DNA from: JASLCR01 sp964384345
GTDB lineage: Bacteria; Patescibacteriota; Saccharimonadia; Saccharimonadales; Saccharimonadaceae
Assembly (NCBI GenBank): GCA_964384345.1
Contig: CAYLKD010000007.1
Span: forward strand, 1 to 54,003
Length of the DNA stretch: 54,003 nt
Direction of reading: 5' to 3'
Below, one piece after another: positions 1-7,078 of this stretch. Each line of letters starts with the position of its first letter. Positions within the stretch are counted from its first letter, which is position 1. Below the pieces are notes generated by a model. That model was not told the DNA's origin. It was given only the letters and a program-made list of their open reading frames with translations, and searched no databases. Position numbers and translations under genes: made by a program.

Positions 1-18
1 CAGAAGTCCCGATAGATG

Positions 19-294
19 CTACTTCTGACTTGTTTTTGATGCTACCTGTGCAGATATTTCCGCTGAGATAGACTTCTGTGCTTCCATGCCACGATCTACA
101 CCATAGTGATAGCCAACGTAGCCACATGCTAGGGCTAGTAAGATTAACCATGGTAATACTGTTTTTCCGAATGTTGCTGTTTTATTTTTTAGATTTTTCA
201 TTTCATTTTCCTTTTGATTGTTTTTAGTTTGTTTTGTTTTTTCTTTAAGTTCTTTTAATAACTCTGCGCCTGATTGATCTTTTTGATTACTCAT
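19..294 (-). CDS. Hypothetical single-TM protein of phage-like operon (91 aa)
   Basis: Function not recognised. A Lys/Glu/Gln-rich N-terminal half of about 45 residues, likely cytosolic and partly coiled-coil, is followed by one hydrophobic segment (about residues 50-66, VLPWLILLALACGYVGYHYG) and a short polar tail. I prefer the ATG at 292-294 over one 21 nt upstream because it overlaps the stop of the preceding small ORF (CATGAGTAA) and has AAGGTGG just upstream. It is the last visible gene of the recombination operon. The single membrane anchor could suit a phage membrane or accessory protein, but that is a guess. Confidence 0.6.
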   Translation of the reverse strand: MSNQKDQSGAELLKELKEKTKQTKNNQKENEMKNLKNKTATFGKTVLPWLILLALACGYVGYHYGVDRGMEAQKSISAEISAQVASKTSQK

Positions 295-442
295 GTTCCA
301 CCTTTTCCTTGCCATTAGTTGGCTTCATTTGCTCTAAGTATTCAATAATTGGCTTGTCGTATTTCACGGCAAGTTTTGCTAGGTTAAGTGCTAACTCGTA
401 GCCTGCAATTGTTGCGCTACTTTGGATTTGTTCGACTGTCAT
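287..442 (-). CDS. Small ORF of phage-like operon (51 aa)
   Basis: Function unknown. It reads MTVEQIQSSATIAGYELALN at the start and is predicted mostly helical, with no membrane segment. Coding status is supported by tight coupling: its ATG shares ATGA with the stop of the exonuclease gene, and its own stop overlaps the start of the next gene. Such nested ATGA junctions are typical of compact phage operons. Confidence 0.55.
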   Translation of the reverse strand: MTVEQIQSSATIAGYELALNLAKLAVKYDKPIIEYLEQMKPTNGKEKVEHE

Positions 443-1098
443 GTTACTATCCTTGTCACCTGAACTTCAGATGCCTTTGCGTTATACTGCTTGATAAATT
501 GTTCTTCACGGTCAACTTCAATCAAGAAGTCCCTGACTGATTCTTCTAGTTCTGCTATGGCTTCGTCGTCACGTTCGACACGCTTAACAAATAGCTGTGC
601 ATTCTCTGGCATACGTGGGTCAAATGATACGAAGTCGCACCACTGCCGACCAGTAATCCAGAGTTGCCCCATGACTTGCCAATAGTAAGTTTTAGGGACG
701 TTCTGAATCTTTAGTGTTTCGATGTGAGTAGCAGTATTCGGACACTTGATCTCAAGTAATCCATCGCTGCCGATCAGTCCATCAGGACTTGCACCAGCTG
801 GTAATGATTCATGTTGAAAGAATCCACACTCATCTACTATCTCGCCACTGTGTAGTTCGTAGCGAAGTCTAGCGGTATCTTCGTTATCTATTCCCCACTG
901 CATTGCTGTAGTAGTAAATCCTTCTTCTTTCATACCTGTGAGACGTTCTGATACTAGTTGTGCGCGGTAGTTTTTAACTGCTGCGGATTCACCGTATTTA
1001 ACTTTTGTCATTACGTCTTTGAAGCGTGAACCTGTAGCTTTACCTAAACGAATAGTGAACCATTCCTCGGTCCTTTGTTCATCCTCTGACTGCTGCAT
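439..1098 (-). CDS. YqaJ/lambda-exonuclease-family recombination nuclease
   Basis: Phage-type 5'-3' alkaline exonuclease (YqaJ viral recombinase family, PD-(D/E)xK fold), which resects DNA ends so that a partner annealing protein can load. Visible motifs are EEWFTIRLGKATGSRF near the N-terminus, NEDTARLRYE, the catalytic GASPDG followed by LEIKCPN (Asp...Glu-x-Lys), and the later YYWQVMGQLW containing the conserved Gln. The start chosen (ATG at 1096-1098) has AAGGAG seven bases upstream; a longer reading adds an implausible Leu-rich leader. It overlaps the end of the annealing protein gene by 20 nt, so the two form the usual exonuclease plus SSAP pair. About 219 residues, normal for the family. 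Confidence 0.85.
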   Translation of the reverse strand: MQQSEDEQRTEEWFTIRLGKATGSRFKDVMTKVKYGESAAVKNYRAQLVSERLTGMKEEGFTTTAMQWGIDNEDTARLRYELHSGEIVDECGFFQHESLPAGASPDGLIGSDGLLEIKCPNTATHIETLKIQNVPKTYYWQVMGQLWITGRQWCDFVSFDPRMPENAQLFVKRVERDDEAIAELEESVRDFLIEVDREEQFIKQYNAKASEVQVTRIVT

Positions 1099-1738
1099 TG
1101 CGTAGCTCCTTAGTCCTGTTACTAGCAACAGCAGTAAAAGCACGTTGATCTTCAGCTGATAGTGAACTCAACAGCGCATTTATTTCATCTGTAGTTTCTG
1201 CCGATTTGAATTTATCTAACATTGAATCAGACTGTTCTTGCTCGTATGGGTTCGTATAAGCAAATACACCTTTACGATTGATGTCACGTCCGAAGATGCG
1301 TCCAATATGGTCACAAGCATCTTTAATAGCGTATGACTTAGCTGCTGGCAATCCTGTTTGAACTGAGTCATTTAGAATAGCTGACATATCTGCTGCTGAT
1401 GCACCTTTGGCAGTCTTAGCAGGTGATGCCCCGACTCCATCTTGGTGGTGCATTGTACCGTCTACTGGGTCTTTATAGAAAACTCGTACTGTACATACCA
1501 TTGAATTAAACATGGTTTCAGTTTTAAGAATCTCTACATACCATTCTTGAAATAAGTTAGTGAGTAACCATTCGACTCTACCAATAGGCATGGTCTTTGA
1601 TTTACCACCTGGTGATGCTTCAAGCCATTCTGCTGCTGGAACTCGGTTCAAAAACTCAACCAGTTCACCCTTACTTTTTAACGTAGGTAAGTTCTCTGCA
1701 CTCGTAAGCTTTGATAGTTGAAGATCTGTTTTACTCAT
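1079..1738 (-). CDS. Single-strand annealing protein, Rad52/Erf-like
   Basis: Probable phage recombinase that anneals complementary single strands, working with the YqaJ-type nuclease encoded immediately downstream. The 219 residues show the Rad52/Erf superfamily layout: a beta-rich centre (EWYVEILKTETMFNSMVCTV), a Gly-rich GVGAS turn and a basic helix with DACDHIGRIFGRDINRK, comparable to the DGLKRALRxFG segment of Rad52 proteins. The C-terminal third is low-complexity and helical, as usual. The start overlaps the stop of the preceding ORF (TAATG). Assignment to Rad52 rather than Erf or RecT is by pattern only. Confidence 0.65.
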   Translation of the reverse strand: MSKTDLQLSKLTSAENLPTLKSKGELVEFLNRVPAAEWLEASPGGKSKTMPIGRVEWLLTNLFQEWYVEILKTETMFNSMVCTVRVFYKDPVDGTMHHQDGVGASPAKTAKGASAADMSAILNDSVQTGLPAAKSYAIKDACDHIGRIFGRDINRKGVFAYTNPYEQEQSDSMLDKFKSAETTDEINALLSSLSAEDQRAFTAVASNRTKELRNAAVRG

Positions 1739-1968
1739 TACTTTGCCTCCAATAACTTACGCATCTTATATTCACGCTGACCGATTGAAATACGTACATC
1801 TCCGTACTTGTACTGTGGTAGTCGATACATGTACTTAATAGGTACTTTCACTTCTTCGCTTTCGTCTTGCACTGGTATGTGTCGAGACAAGCGAGCGGTG
1901 TGGGGTCGGATATTGTTATTGAAAAAATCTGTCAGTGGTTGCCCCTGAGCTTCCTTAACTTGTGTCAT
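1738..1968 (-). CDS. Hypothetical protein, first visible gene of the recombination operon (76 aa)
   Basis: Unrecognised small basic protein. Its ATG has AGGAGAAATAT directly upstream, a good ribosome binding site, and its stop overlaps the SSAP start codon, so translation is probably coupled. It could be an early phage regulator or a DNA-binding accessory factor, but no motif supports this. Confidence 0.55.
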   Translation of the reverse strand: MTQVKEAQGQPLTDFFNNNIRPHTARLSRHIPVQDESEEVKVPIKYMYRLPQYKYGDVRISIGQREYKMRKLLEAK

Positions 1969-1998
1969 ATATTTCTCCTGTTTTCTTCTTATTTACGG

Positions 1999-2555
1999 CT
2001 TAACTGTCCATTAGGTGGGGCAAGACTAACGCTTACCAGAGCACCCCACCGAATGGGCAGTTAAGTTGGTATCGAATGTATGGTGCTAGTAGCAATAACC
2101 GCCACGACCAGCTCCCCGAAAGGTTCGATACTCTAGCCTCAAGTACCGCCTGGCCGTAGTAGGTATTTCTACCAGCACTACTACATTCGATGTCTCAACT
2201 ACCTGCGACCAGACACATTATCGCTATTTCGCCCCTTTGCATAATGGAGCTTGATACGGGTTTCACGTATAACTAGGATTGTTGTCCAGTTGTAGGTAGT
2301 TGAAAATGAACGACTGATACTTTCTTACTTGTGCCTATATATCCGTTGACTTTATCGCGGGCTAGACCGTTCAGATGACCAATTGGTCGTGGGTATCTGT
2401 CTCTGTTGAATTGTTAAGGGGTTGTGTCTCTTGCTGGCTCACTCTGGCTATAAGCACTGAGGAGGGTTCGGAGACCAGGTTGTTTAACCTGTGGAAGTTC
2501 AACTTAGTGATTGAGCTTCCAGTGGGTAATAAAAAACCTCGCTGTTTGGGCGAGG
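1999..2555 (+). ncRNA. Structured noncoding region beside the phage-like operon
   Basis: About 560 bases without a credible ORF but with many long stems. They are: 1999-2020 with 2044-2065 (20 Watson-Crick pairs, one wobble and one mismatch in 22 positions); 2071-2092 with 2169-2191 (10 perfect pairs, then 12 positions with one mismatch and one wobble); 2196-2204 with 2294-2302 (9 pairs); a nested CATTAT/ATAATG hairpin; 2372-2399; 2476-2491; and 2493-2502 with 2511-2520. In the clearest cases the imperfect pairs are U.G only if the plus strand is transcribed (2007/2057, 2082/2179, 2498/2515), so I assign it to plus. No convincing promoter was found. It could instead be a cis element or an attP/origin region. 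Confidence 0.4.
2537..2555. terminator. Hairpin with flanking A/T tracts
   Basis: CCTCGC (2537-2542) pairs with GCGAGG (2550-2555). Six A precede it on the plus strand, so the minus-strand transcript would end in U6; the plus-strand side has only ATATAATTTT. It works best as a minus-strand terminator and may end the plus-strand structured RNA weakly. Confidence 0.5.
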
Positions 2556-2569
2556 ATATAATTTTGGCA

Positions 2570-2604
2570 AAAGAAAAAGGCCGGAGACATTTCTATCTCC
2601 GACC
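2570..2604 (-). terminator. Terminator behind the tRNA-Thr half
   Basis: On the minus strand, 2604-2596 and 2587-2579 form a nine-pair stem (one G.U) that is followed by TTTTTCTTTT. It ends any transcript that starts at the broken tRNA. Confidence 0.6.
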
Positions 2605-2605
2605 T

Positions 2606-2626
2606 CTGTTTTAGTTTACAAAACAG
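2606..2626. other. Candidate attachment-site core at the tRNA break
   Basis: Two perfect 7-base inverted arms (CTGTTTT/AAAACAG on the minus strand) flank a 7-base spacer, GTAAACT, exactly where the tRNA match stops. Inverted arms around a 6-8 bp overlap within an anticodon arm are the usual layout of tyrosine-recombinase core sites. No integrase gene is visible in the window, so this is inference. Confidence 0.45.
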
Positions 2627-2654
2627 CTGCTCTAACCAGCTGAGCTAAGTCGGC
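2614..2654 (-). pseudogene. 5' half of tRNA-Thr(UGU), truncated in the anticodon arm
   Basis: Read on the minus strand, 2654-2614 matches a tRNA from G1: acceptor GCCGACT, TA, D-arm GCTC...GAGC, then GCTGT and the loop TTTGTAA with anticodon TGT, followed by AC. The expected closing AGC, variable loop, T-arm and acceptor 3' strand (AGTCGGC) are missing; a terminator hairpin follows instead. An extended -10 (TGTATTAT) lies just upstream, so it may still be transcribed. Best explained as a tRNA split by an integrated element; the alternative is a tRNA-like phage RNA. Confidence 0.6.
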
Positions 2655-2676
2655 ATGACTATAATACAAGTGTAAG

Positions 2677-2715
2677 TTTAGCGTAGATGTGACTGAAAAT
2701 CAAATCTACGCTAAA
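2677..2715. repeat. Perfect 12-bp inverted repeat
   Basis: TTTAGCGTAGAT (2677-2688) and ATCTACGCTAAA (2704-2715) are separated by 15 bases, lying between the end of the 74-aa ORF and the promoter region of the tRNA half. There is no U-tract, so it does not look like an intrinsic terminator. It may be an operator or a recombinase arm site. Confidence 0.6.
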
Positions 2716-2720
2716 TGCAG

Positions 2721-2945
2721 TTAAAATGTTAGATCAATATCGCTGAGATCGAGATTACTGTATTTGACTTTAGTAATCCTACGAGTGCGAGATGATTGCG
2801 TCGATTTTGCAACATTTTGCTTCTTACTAGGTACTGTAGGATCGATTATCTCTTGCCGTTTAGTATATAGTTTCATCAGTTGTGATTGTAGGCGAATAAT
2901 CTTTGTATCGATCGAGTTTAATTCGTGTAACTCAACTACTTTCAT
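2721..2945 (-). CDS. Hypothetical protein (74 aa)
   Basis: Unrecognised. The N-terminal 35 residues look like a helical, possibly coiled-coil segment (heptad-like LHELNSIDTKIIRLQSQLMKL), followed by a Lys/Arg/Ser-rich linker and an acidic end. The start ATG shares ATGA with the stop of the upstream ORF and has AAGGA nearby, so the two genes form a small operon. The small basic character would fit a nucleic-acid-associated protein. Confidence 0.5.
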   Translation of the reverse strand: MKVVELHELNSIDTKIIRLQSQLMKLYTKRQEIIDPTVPSKKQNVAKSTQSSRTRRITKVKYSNLDLSDIDLTF

Positions 2946-3232
2946 GATAGTTCCTTCTTTAAATTAGATCGACGCAAAGATTTTTTACGTACTCGTGGCT
3001 TTGATGCTGATGTCTTTTTGGCTGCATCCATGCGTGACGTAGATGGTCGAAAAGACTTTGGCTGCGGATTAACAATATCTATCAGTAATGGCTTGGAAGA
3101 TCGCTGTTGTTTTCGTGCTGACCTATCAACATGTGGCGAATATCTATAGAGAAATGTCACTTCATCAATATCGCCATTAACAGCGCGTTGCGTTGTACGA
3201 CGTGCTGGTTGTTCATCAGATGGATATTTCAT
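2942..3232 (-). CDS. Hypothetical Arg/Lys-rich protein (96 aa)
   Basis: Unrecognised, very basic and mostly disordered in appearance, with many Arg, Lys, Ser and Gln. The promoter upstream (TTGACA, 17 bp, TAATAT) places the expected transcription start at or within a base or two of the ATG, so the message is probably leaderless. It is the first gene of a two-gene operon with the 74-aa ORF. It could belong to the host or to the neighbouring integrated element. Confidence 0.5.
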   Translation of the reverse strand: MKYPSDEQPARRTTQRAVNGDIDEVTFLYRYSPHVDRSARKQQRSSKPLLIDIVNPQPKSFRPSTSRMDAAKKTSASKPRVRKKSLRRSNLKKELS

Positions 3233-3238
3233 ATGTCT

Positions 3239-3267
3239 ATATTAGCATAAATGTAGCATACTGTCAA
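3239..3267 (-). promoter_or_regulatory. Promoter of the 96-aa/74-aa operon
   Basis: On the minus strand, TTGACA (3267-3262) and TAATAT (3244-3239) are separated by 17 bp. The ATG lies seven bases past the -10, consistent with a leaderless transcript. Confidence 0.75.
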
Positions 3268-3275
3268 TGGTATAA

Positions 3276-3304
3276 TTGACATATAACTATCATCGTGCTA
3301 AAAT
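3276..3304 (+). promoter_or_regulatory. Divergent promoter of the small membrane protein gene
   Basis: TTGACA (3276-3281), 17 bp, TAAAAT (3299-3304). It is placed back to back with the minus-strand promoter, with the two -35 boxes nine bases apart. Confidence 0.75.
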
Positions 3305-3330
3305 ATAATTTAATGAGAGAATGGAGTCAT

Positions 3331-3585
3331 ATGCGAGATATATTAATTTCATGGAATAAATCAAACAATGAGCGGATAAAATTACAGTATGCATATGCAA
3401 CACTTGCTATCGTATTGCTTTTTGTTTCGGGAATTATTGGACTGTTGAATTATAGCTTAGGCAGAACGCTTCTAGGATATGTAGTTGGATTAGTTGTATT
3501 ATTTTTCTGTAATGCTATTTCTTGGGTACTGCTTGATGCATTTATATTGCGCCGATTATCTCGTCGCCCAAACGCAAAAAAATAG
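3331..3585 (+). CDS. Small membrane protein with two TM helices (84 aa)
   Basis: Function unknown. Two hydrophobic helices lie at about residues 21-42 (YATLAIVLLFVSGIIGLLNY) and 46-68 (LLGYVVGLVVLFFCNAISWV), flanked by a charged N-terminus and an Arg-rich C-terminal tail, suggesting both ends in the cytosol. I chose ATG 3331 because GGAG precedes it by four bases; ATGs at 3295 and 3313 lie upstream of, or almost at, the predicted transcription start. It is monocistronic and divergent from the 96-aa ORF. Confidence 0.6.
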   Translation: MRDILISWNKSNNERIKLQYAYATLAIVLLFVSGIIGLLNYSLGRTLLGYVVGLVVLFFCNAISWVLLDAFILRRLSRRPNAKK

Positions 3586-3614
3586 TTGTTACACAGTTTT
3601 ATCGGAGCATATGA

Positions 3615-4268
3615 TTACATAACAACGCGTCGAGGTTGCTTGACGCGTTTTGGTTTGTCATCGGGAACAATTAGGATTGCAGCTTGCTCACGCAAATTGT
3701 TTGCTAATTCTGTTTGACCAGTACGATCATATGCATCAGCAAGTATAGTAAGTGTCTGAGGGTTTTTGGCAAGTTCTACAGCGCGCTCGAGTGCCGTGAG
3801 CATCTTTTTCTCATGACCAAGCTTTTCCTGAACTTTGGCGTAAGCTATATGACGAGCCGCTAAATCTTCTTCCATAGCCAGTGCTTGCTCAAAAGCAAGG
3901 GCTGCCTTGTCGTATTTTTCTGTTTCATAATAAATCAGACCGACATTATGCAAACTCGAGGCACTCGGCTCAAGACTTTGGGCGATTTCAAAGCATTCGA
4001 TGGCATCTTTGTAGGCTTGTTGCTTGGCATATAGAATGCCCAAACGGTTGTAAGCGGTGGCATTCCGTTCATCAACACGTAGGATCATTAATAAGGCTTT
4101 TTCAGCACGTAGGTATTTGCGATCATGCAACGCTTCTTGTGCAATTTGCCATAGTTTATCAAGTTTTTCAGACAATTTTTGAGGTAAGTCAGCAACGACT
4201 TCGTTGATACTTTGCTTTTGATAAATGACGTACGCACCTACTGCTGCAACGAGAAATAGTCCAAACAT
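3615..4268 (-). CDS. TPR-repeat protein with N-terminal membrane anchor
   Basis: Tetratricopeptide-repeat scaffold of 217 residues, probably anchored in the membrane by its N-terminal hydrophobic stretch (MFGLFLVAAVGAYVIYQ) with the repeats in the cytosol. At least three TPR units are visible, for example ATAYNRLGILYAKQQAYKDA and SSLHNVGLIYYETEKYDKAA. The C-terminus is Lys/Arg-rich. The start at 4266-4268 follows an extended -10 (TGCTATAAT) lying in the end of the DNA polymerase subunit gene, giving a leader of only a few bases; a 26-residue longer reading would overlap that gene. Partner and pathway are unknown. Confidence 0.8.
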   Translation of the reverse strand: MFGLFLVAAVGAYVIYQKQSINEVVADLPQKLSEKLDKLWQIAQEALHDRKYLRAEKALLMILRVDERNATAYNRLGILYAKQQAYKDAIECFEIAQSLEPSASSLHNVGLIYYETEKYDKAALAFEQALAMEEDLAARHIAYAKVQEKLGHEKKMLTALERAVELAKNPQTLTILADAYDRTGQTELANNLREQAAILIVPDDKPKRVKQPRRVVM

Positions 4269-4278
4269 ATTCTCTCTA

Positions 4279-5076
4279 TTATAGCATGGCTGCGGCGAGT
4301 TGGAGTTTAACGTTGGCACCTTTTTCGATGTTAGTTCGAGCAGCAAGCAGCATTTCGGTGCGCATAACGGCGCTTGGTGTAGGAGCTATTGTCAGTAAAC
4401 GAATAATTTGATCGATCAATCCTAGTGCATCGCGGCGCTGCAGAGAAATTTCTTTTAGGATCAGTGTTAACGCTTCATAGCTACGGGCTTGAACGAGCTG
4501 CTTCGCGATACGAATGCCGGCGGCAGCTGCCTCAAAATATCGTTCATCAGCGGCTAAACGAACTAATTCTGCGGGAAGACCACCAGCAATAAACTGCATT
4601 TGTTGTACTTTTTGTGCGTCAAATGCTTTCAGTAGCTGTGTACAGTCTTCAGTATTCGCTCGAGGAATCATGAGATGCTGCACCCGTGAACGAATCGTTG
4701 GCAGTAAACCACCAGCTATATGAGACGTCAGTATGAAATGGGTTGATGAGTTTGGTTCTTCGAGTAGTTTCAAAAAGGCGTTTTGTGCGCCAAGTGTCAT
4801 TGCTTCGGCATCATCAATAATAATAGCTTGGCCTTTTATAGACGACGTCCGTACTTGTGTGTAGAGATCTCTGATCACTTCGGTGGAGATTTGTGGTATC
4901 GTACTCGACTTTGAAATGAGCTCTGGTCGAATGATGCGTACTTCCCTATCGCCTACAAGCGATAAGCTAATCGTCAGGAGACCGACGCCAGCCGCTCCAT
5001 CGAGTAAGAGTGCTTGCGGTAGCGTTTCTTTCATTGTGGCGAGAACCGGAGCAATTTTTGGATGAACAATCAGCAT
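4279..5076 (-). CDS. holB: DNA polymerase III delta-prime-like clamp-loader subunit
   Basis: AAA+ clamp-loader subunit that helps load the beta sliding clamp. Family features are AIIIDDAEAM (Walker B-like), QNAFLKLLEEPN, STHFILTSH (sensor 1) and LLPTIRSRVQ (the SRC-like arginine region). The Walker A position reads DGAAGVGLLT, lacking the Lys-Ser/Thr of a working P-loop, as in the non-ATPase delta-prime subunits. At 265 residues it is shorter than the E. coli protein (334). It sits in a trpS-rluD-holB run with no gap to the pseudouridine synthase gene, so is likely cotranscribed with it. Confidence 0.8.
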   Translation of the reverse strand: MLIVHPKIAPVLATMKETLPQALLLDGAAGVGLLTISLSLVGDREVRIIRPELISKSSTIPQISTEVIRDLYTQVRTSSIKGQAIIIDDAEAMTLGAQNAFLKLLEEPNSSTHFILTSHIAGGLLPTIRSRVQHLMIPRANTEDCTQLLKAFDAQKVQQMQFIAGGLPAELVRLAADERYFEAAAAGIRIAKQLVQARSYEALTLILKEISLQRRDALGLIDQIIRLLTIAPTPSAVMRTEMLLAARTNIEKGANVKLQLAAAML

Positions 5077-5901
5077 TTAGGCGACCTTAGCGGCAAATTC
5101 TGGAGGGACAGGCGTCGAGAACGTCATACGTTGACTGCCGGGAATAGTGATTTCGAGCGAGGCAGCGTGGAGAAATAGTCTATCATCAGGTTTGCCATAC
5201 ACAGTGTCACCACAGATCGGGGTGCCAATGTGCACAAGATGAACGCGAAGCTGATGTGTGCGCCCCGTTTTTGGCTCAAGCCGCACTAGACTACGTATGC
5301 CATTTGTGGCTTCTACCTTGTAGTACGTTTCAGCGGATTTTCCATTAGCGTCGACCCGAAATGTACTCGGTTTGCTAGGATTACGACCAATTGGTACATT
5401 GATAGAGGCTTCATCTTGCTTAGGCTGGCCATCGACAACAGCATAATAGGTTTTCTTAACTTTTCGGTCTTGAAACTGTCGTACGAGCTGCAGCGCAGCT
5501 TCGGGTGTTTTAGCGCCAATCATGATGCCACTGGTAGCACGATCAAGTCGATGGACAATTCCAGGCCGATTGCTGTCAGAATTGTAACTTGAACGTGAGG
5601 CAAAGAAATCTGCAACGGTAAATTCATCGTTGAGCTCTCCTTTTGAGTGGGATAGCACGCCAACTGGCTTGCTGATGACGATAACATTTTCATCCTCATA
5701 GATGATCGGCAGCGTTTCTTTACTGTGATCTAGTTTGGCTGGGATATTCGTCGTCACTACATCGTCATCAGTAATCGCGCGTTTACTGACCAGTTCAGCT
5801 ACACCGTTAACGCGTACATAGCCTAATGCTATGTATTTCTGCCAAACAGAGCGCGAATATTCTGGCCAGGTTGCGGCGACGTATTGATCAAGTCGTGTCA
5901 T
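5077..5901 (-). CDS. RluA-family pseudouridine synthase (RluD-like)
   Basis: Converts specific uridines in RNA, probably 23S rRNA, to pseudouridine. It has an N-terminal S4 RNA-binding domain (about residues 1-55, RLDQYVA...YVRVNG) and a catalytic domain with the HRLDRATSG motif, whose Asp is the nucleophile, and a later RTHQLRVHL motif. The ATG at 5899-5901 lies one base after the trpS stop, favoured over a start eight codons upstream inside trpS. Length 274, a little short of E. coli RluD (326). The exact target uridine cannot be read from sequence. Confidence 0.88.
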   Translation of the reverse strand: MTRLDQYVAATWPEYSRSVWQKYIALGYVRVNGVAELVSKRAITDDDVVTTNIPAKLDHSKETLPIIYEDENVIVISKPVGVLSHSKGELNDEFTVADFFASRSSYNSDSNRPGIVHRLDRATSGIMIGAKTPEAALQLVRQFQDRKVKKTYYAVVDGQPKQDEASINVPIGRNPSKPSTFRVDANGKSAETYYKVEATNGIRSLVRLEPKTGRTHQLRVHLVHIGTPICGDTVYGKPDDRLFLHAASLEITIPGSQRMTFSTPVPPEFAAKVA

Positions 5902-5902
5902 G

Positions 5903-6934
5903 CTAAGCTTTCGGACGTAGGCCAATCGCCTGTTGTGCCTTGAGGAGTGTTGTATTTGCCTGTGCGTTCATATTGGCTTCTGATGCTGTTAGTTTGGTGA
6001 GAATCGCTTCTTCATCGACAGCTGCTAGATTTGCCTGGAACTCTGTCAAGAATTGTTTGACCTCATCTGCGACGACTTGCTTAAAGTCACCATAGCGAGA
6101 CCAGCCTTCAAATTCAGCTGCAACAACTGAGACAGGTTGGGTGCGGAGCAAGGCTAAGATGTCAAGTAAGTTACTTATTCCTGGCTGCGTAGCTGGATGG
6201 TGGCTAATGCGTGCGAGATCATCTGTTGTTGCGCTCATGATTTTTTTAGCTGCTACATCTGGCTCATCACCCAAAAAGATGACGCCGCGACCTGTTTCGT
6301 CACTTTTACTCATCTTTTTAGATGGGGTTACGAGATCTTTAATGCGAAGACCATTTTCCTTGCCAAAGAATTCGTGTTGTTTGGCGACAGCTTCGGGTAC
6401 AACAAATAGCTCACCGAAGCGACTATTCATCCGCTCTGCGATATCACGAGTGAATTCGAGGTGCTGGCTTTGATCGTCACCAACGGGAATATACTGCGCT
6501 CCATAGAGTAGAATATCTGTTGCCATTAAAACCGGATAATTAAACAGCCCAACGCTGACATCATCCTTCCCAGCTGATTTGTCTTTGAACTGCGTCATGC
6601 GATTCATTTGGCCAAACCCAGTAAAACAGTCGAGAATCCATGTCAGCTCGCTGTGGGCTGGGATGTAGCTCTGACGATACAAGTGAATATTGTCGTTATC
6701 AAGTGGCAGACCGGCCGCAGCAAATACACGTGCCGTATGCAAGATTTGATCATACAGCGTGCTGTGATCTACTGGTGTCGTGAAACTGTGCAGATCAGGA
6801 ATAAACATATTTATCTGATAATCCTGCGACCGATTCTTTGCCATTTCAATGATAGGCAAAATTGCACCAAAGTAATTGCCGATATGTAGATCGTTATTGG
6901 CGCGAATGCCAGTGAGGATTACAGGTTTTGTCAT
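5903..6934 (-). CDS. trpS: Tryptophan--tRNA ligase
   Basis: Class I aminoacyl-tRNA synthetase charging tRNA-Trp with tryptophan using ATP. The HIGH motif appears as DLHIGNYFGA near residue 16 and the KMSKS loop as KKMSKSDE. GDDQSQHLEFTRDIAERMN is typical of TrpRS. Length 343, matching bacterial enzymes (about 330-350). A TATAAT and a GAGGAT ribosome site precede the ATG, and the gene heads a run with the pseudouridine synthase and holB. Confidence 0.95.
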   Translation of the reverse strand: MTKPVILTGIRANNDLHIGNYFGAILPIIEMAKNRSQDYQINMFIPDLHSFTTPVDHSTLYDQILHTARVFAAAGLPLDNDNIHLYRQSYIPAHSELTWILDCFTGFGQMNRMTQFKDKSAGKDDVSVGLFNYPVLMATDILLYGAQYIPVGDDQSQHLEFTRDIAERMNSRFGELFVVPEAVAKQHEFFGKENGLRIKDLVTPSKKMSKSDETGRGVIFLGDEPDVAAKKIMSATTDDLARISHHPATQPGISNLLDILALLRTQPVSVVAAEFEGWSRYGDFKQVVADEVKQFLTEFQANLAAVDEEAILTKLTASEANMNAQANTTLLKAQQAIGLRPKA

Positions 6935-7043
6935 GTATCCTCAATTATACCTTATTAGTAGTGCGTACGATATGTATGAAAGACACCACGGTCTAGCATT
7001 TAACTCACTATATTTTTTTAAACTTCGAAGTGCATAAAAATAG

Positions 7044-7072
7044 TTGACTTATATACGAACTTGCGTTATAAT
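7044..7072 (+). promoter_or_regulatory. Strong sigma70-type promoter of the structured RNA
   Basis: TTGACT (7044-7049), exactly 17 bp, TATAAT (7067-7072). No ORF with a start follows, so it appears to drive an RNA gene; predicted start near 7079. Confidence 0.8.
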
Positions 7073-7078
7073 ATTGTT

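Noticed and set aside
2375..2614. 79-aa plus-strand ORF
   Set aside because: It runs through several long stems and two terminators and lacks a ribosome binding site and any recognisable domain.
2530..2720. Group I intron in the tRNA-Thr anticodon loop
   Set aside because: The conserved P, Q, R and S segments are absent and no 3' half of the tRNA is found in the following 650 bases, so an integration junction fits better.
5077..5901. Degenerate Walker A of the neighbouring clamp-loader gene as evidence of a pseudogene
   Set aside because: Delta-prime subunits of clamp loaders normally lack a working P-loop; the frame is otherwise intact.
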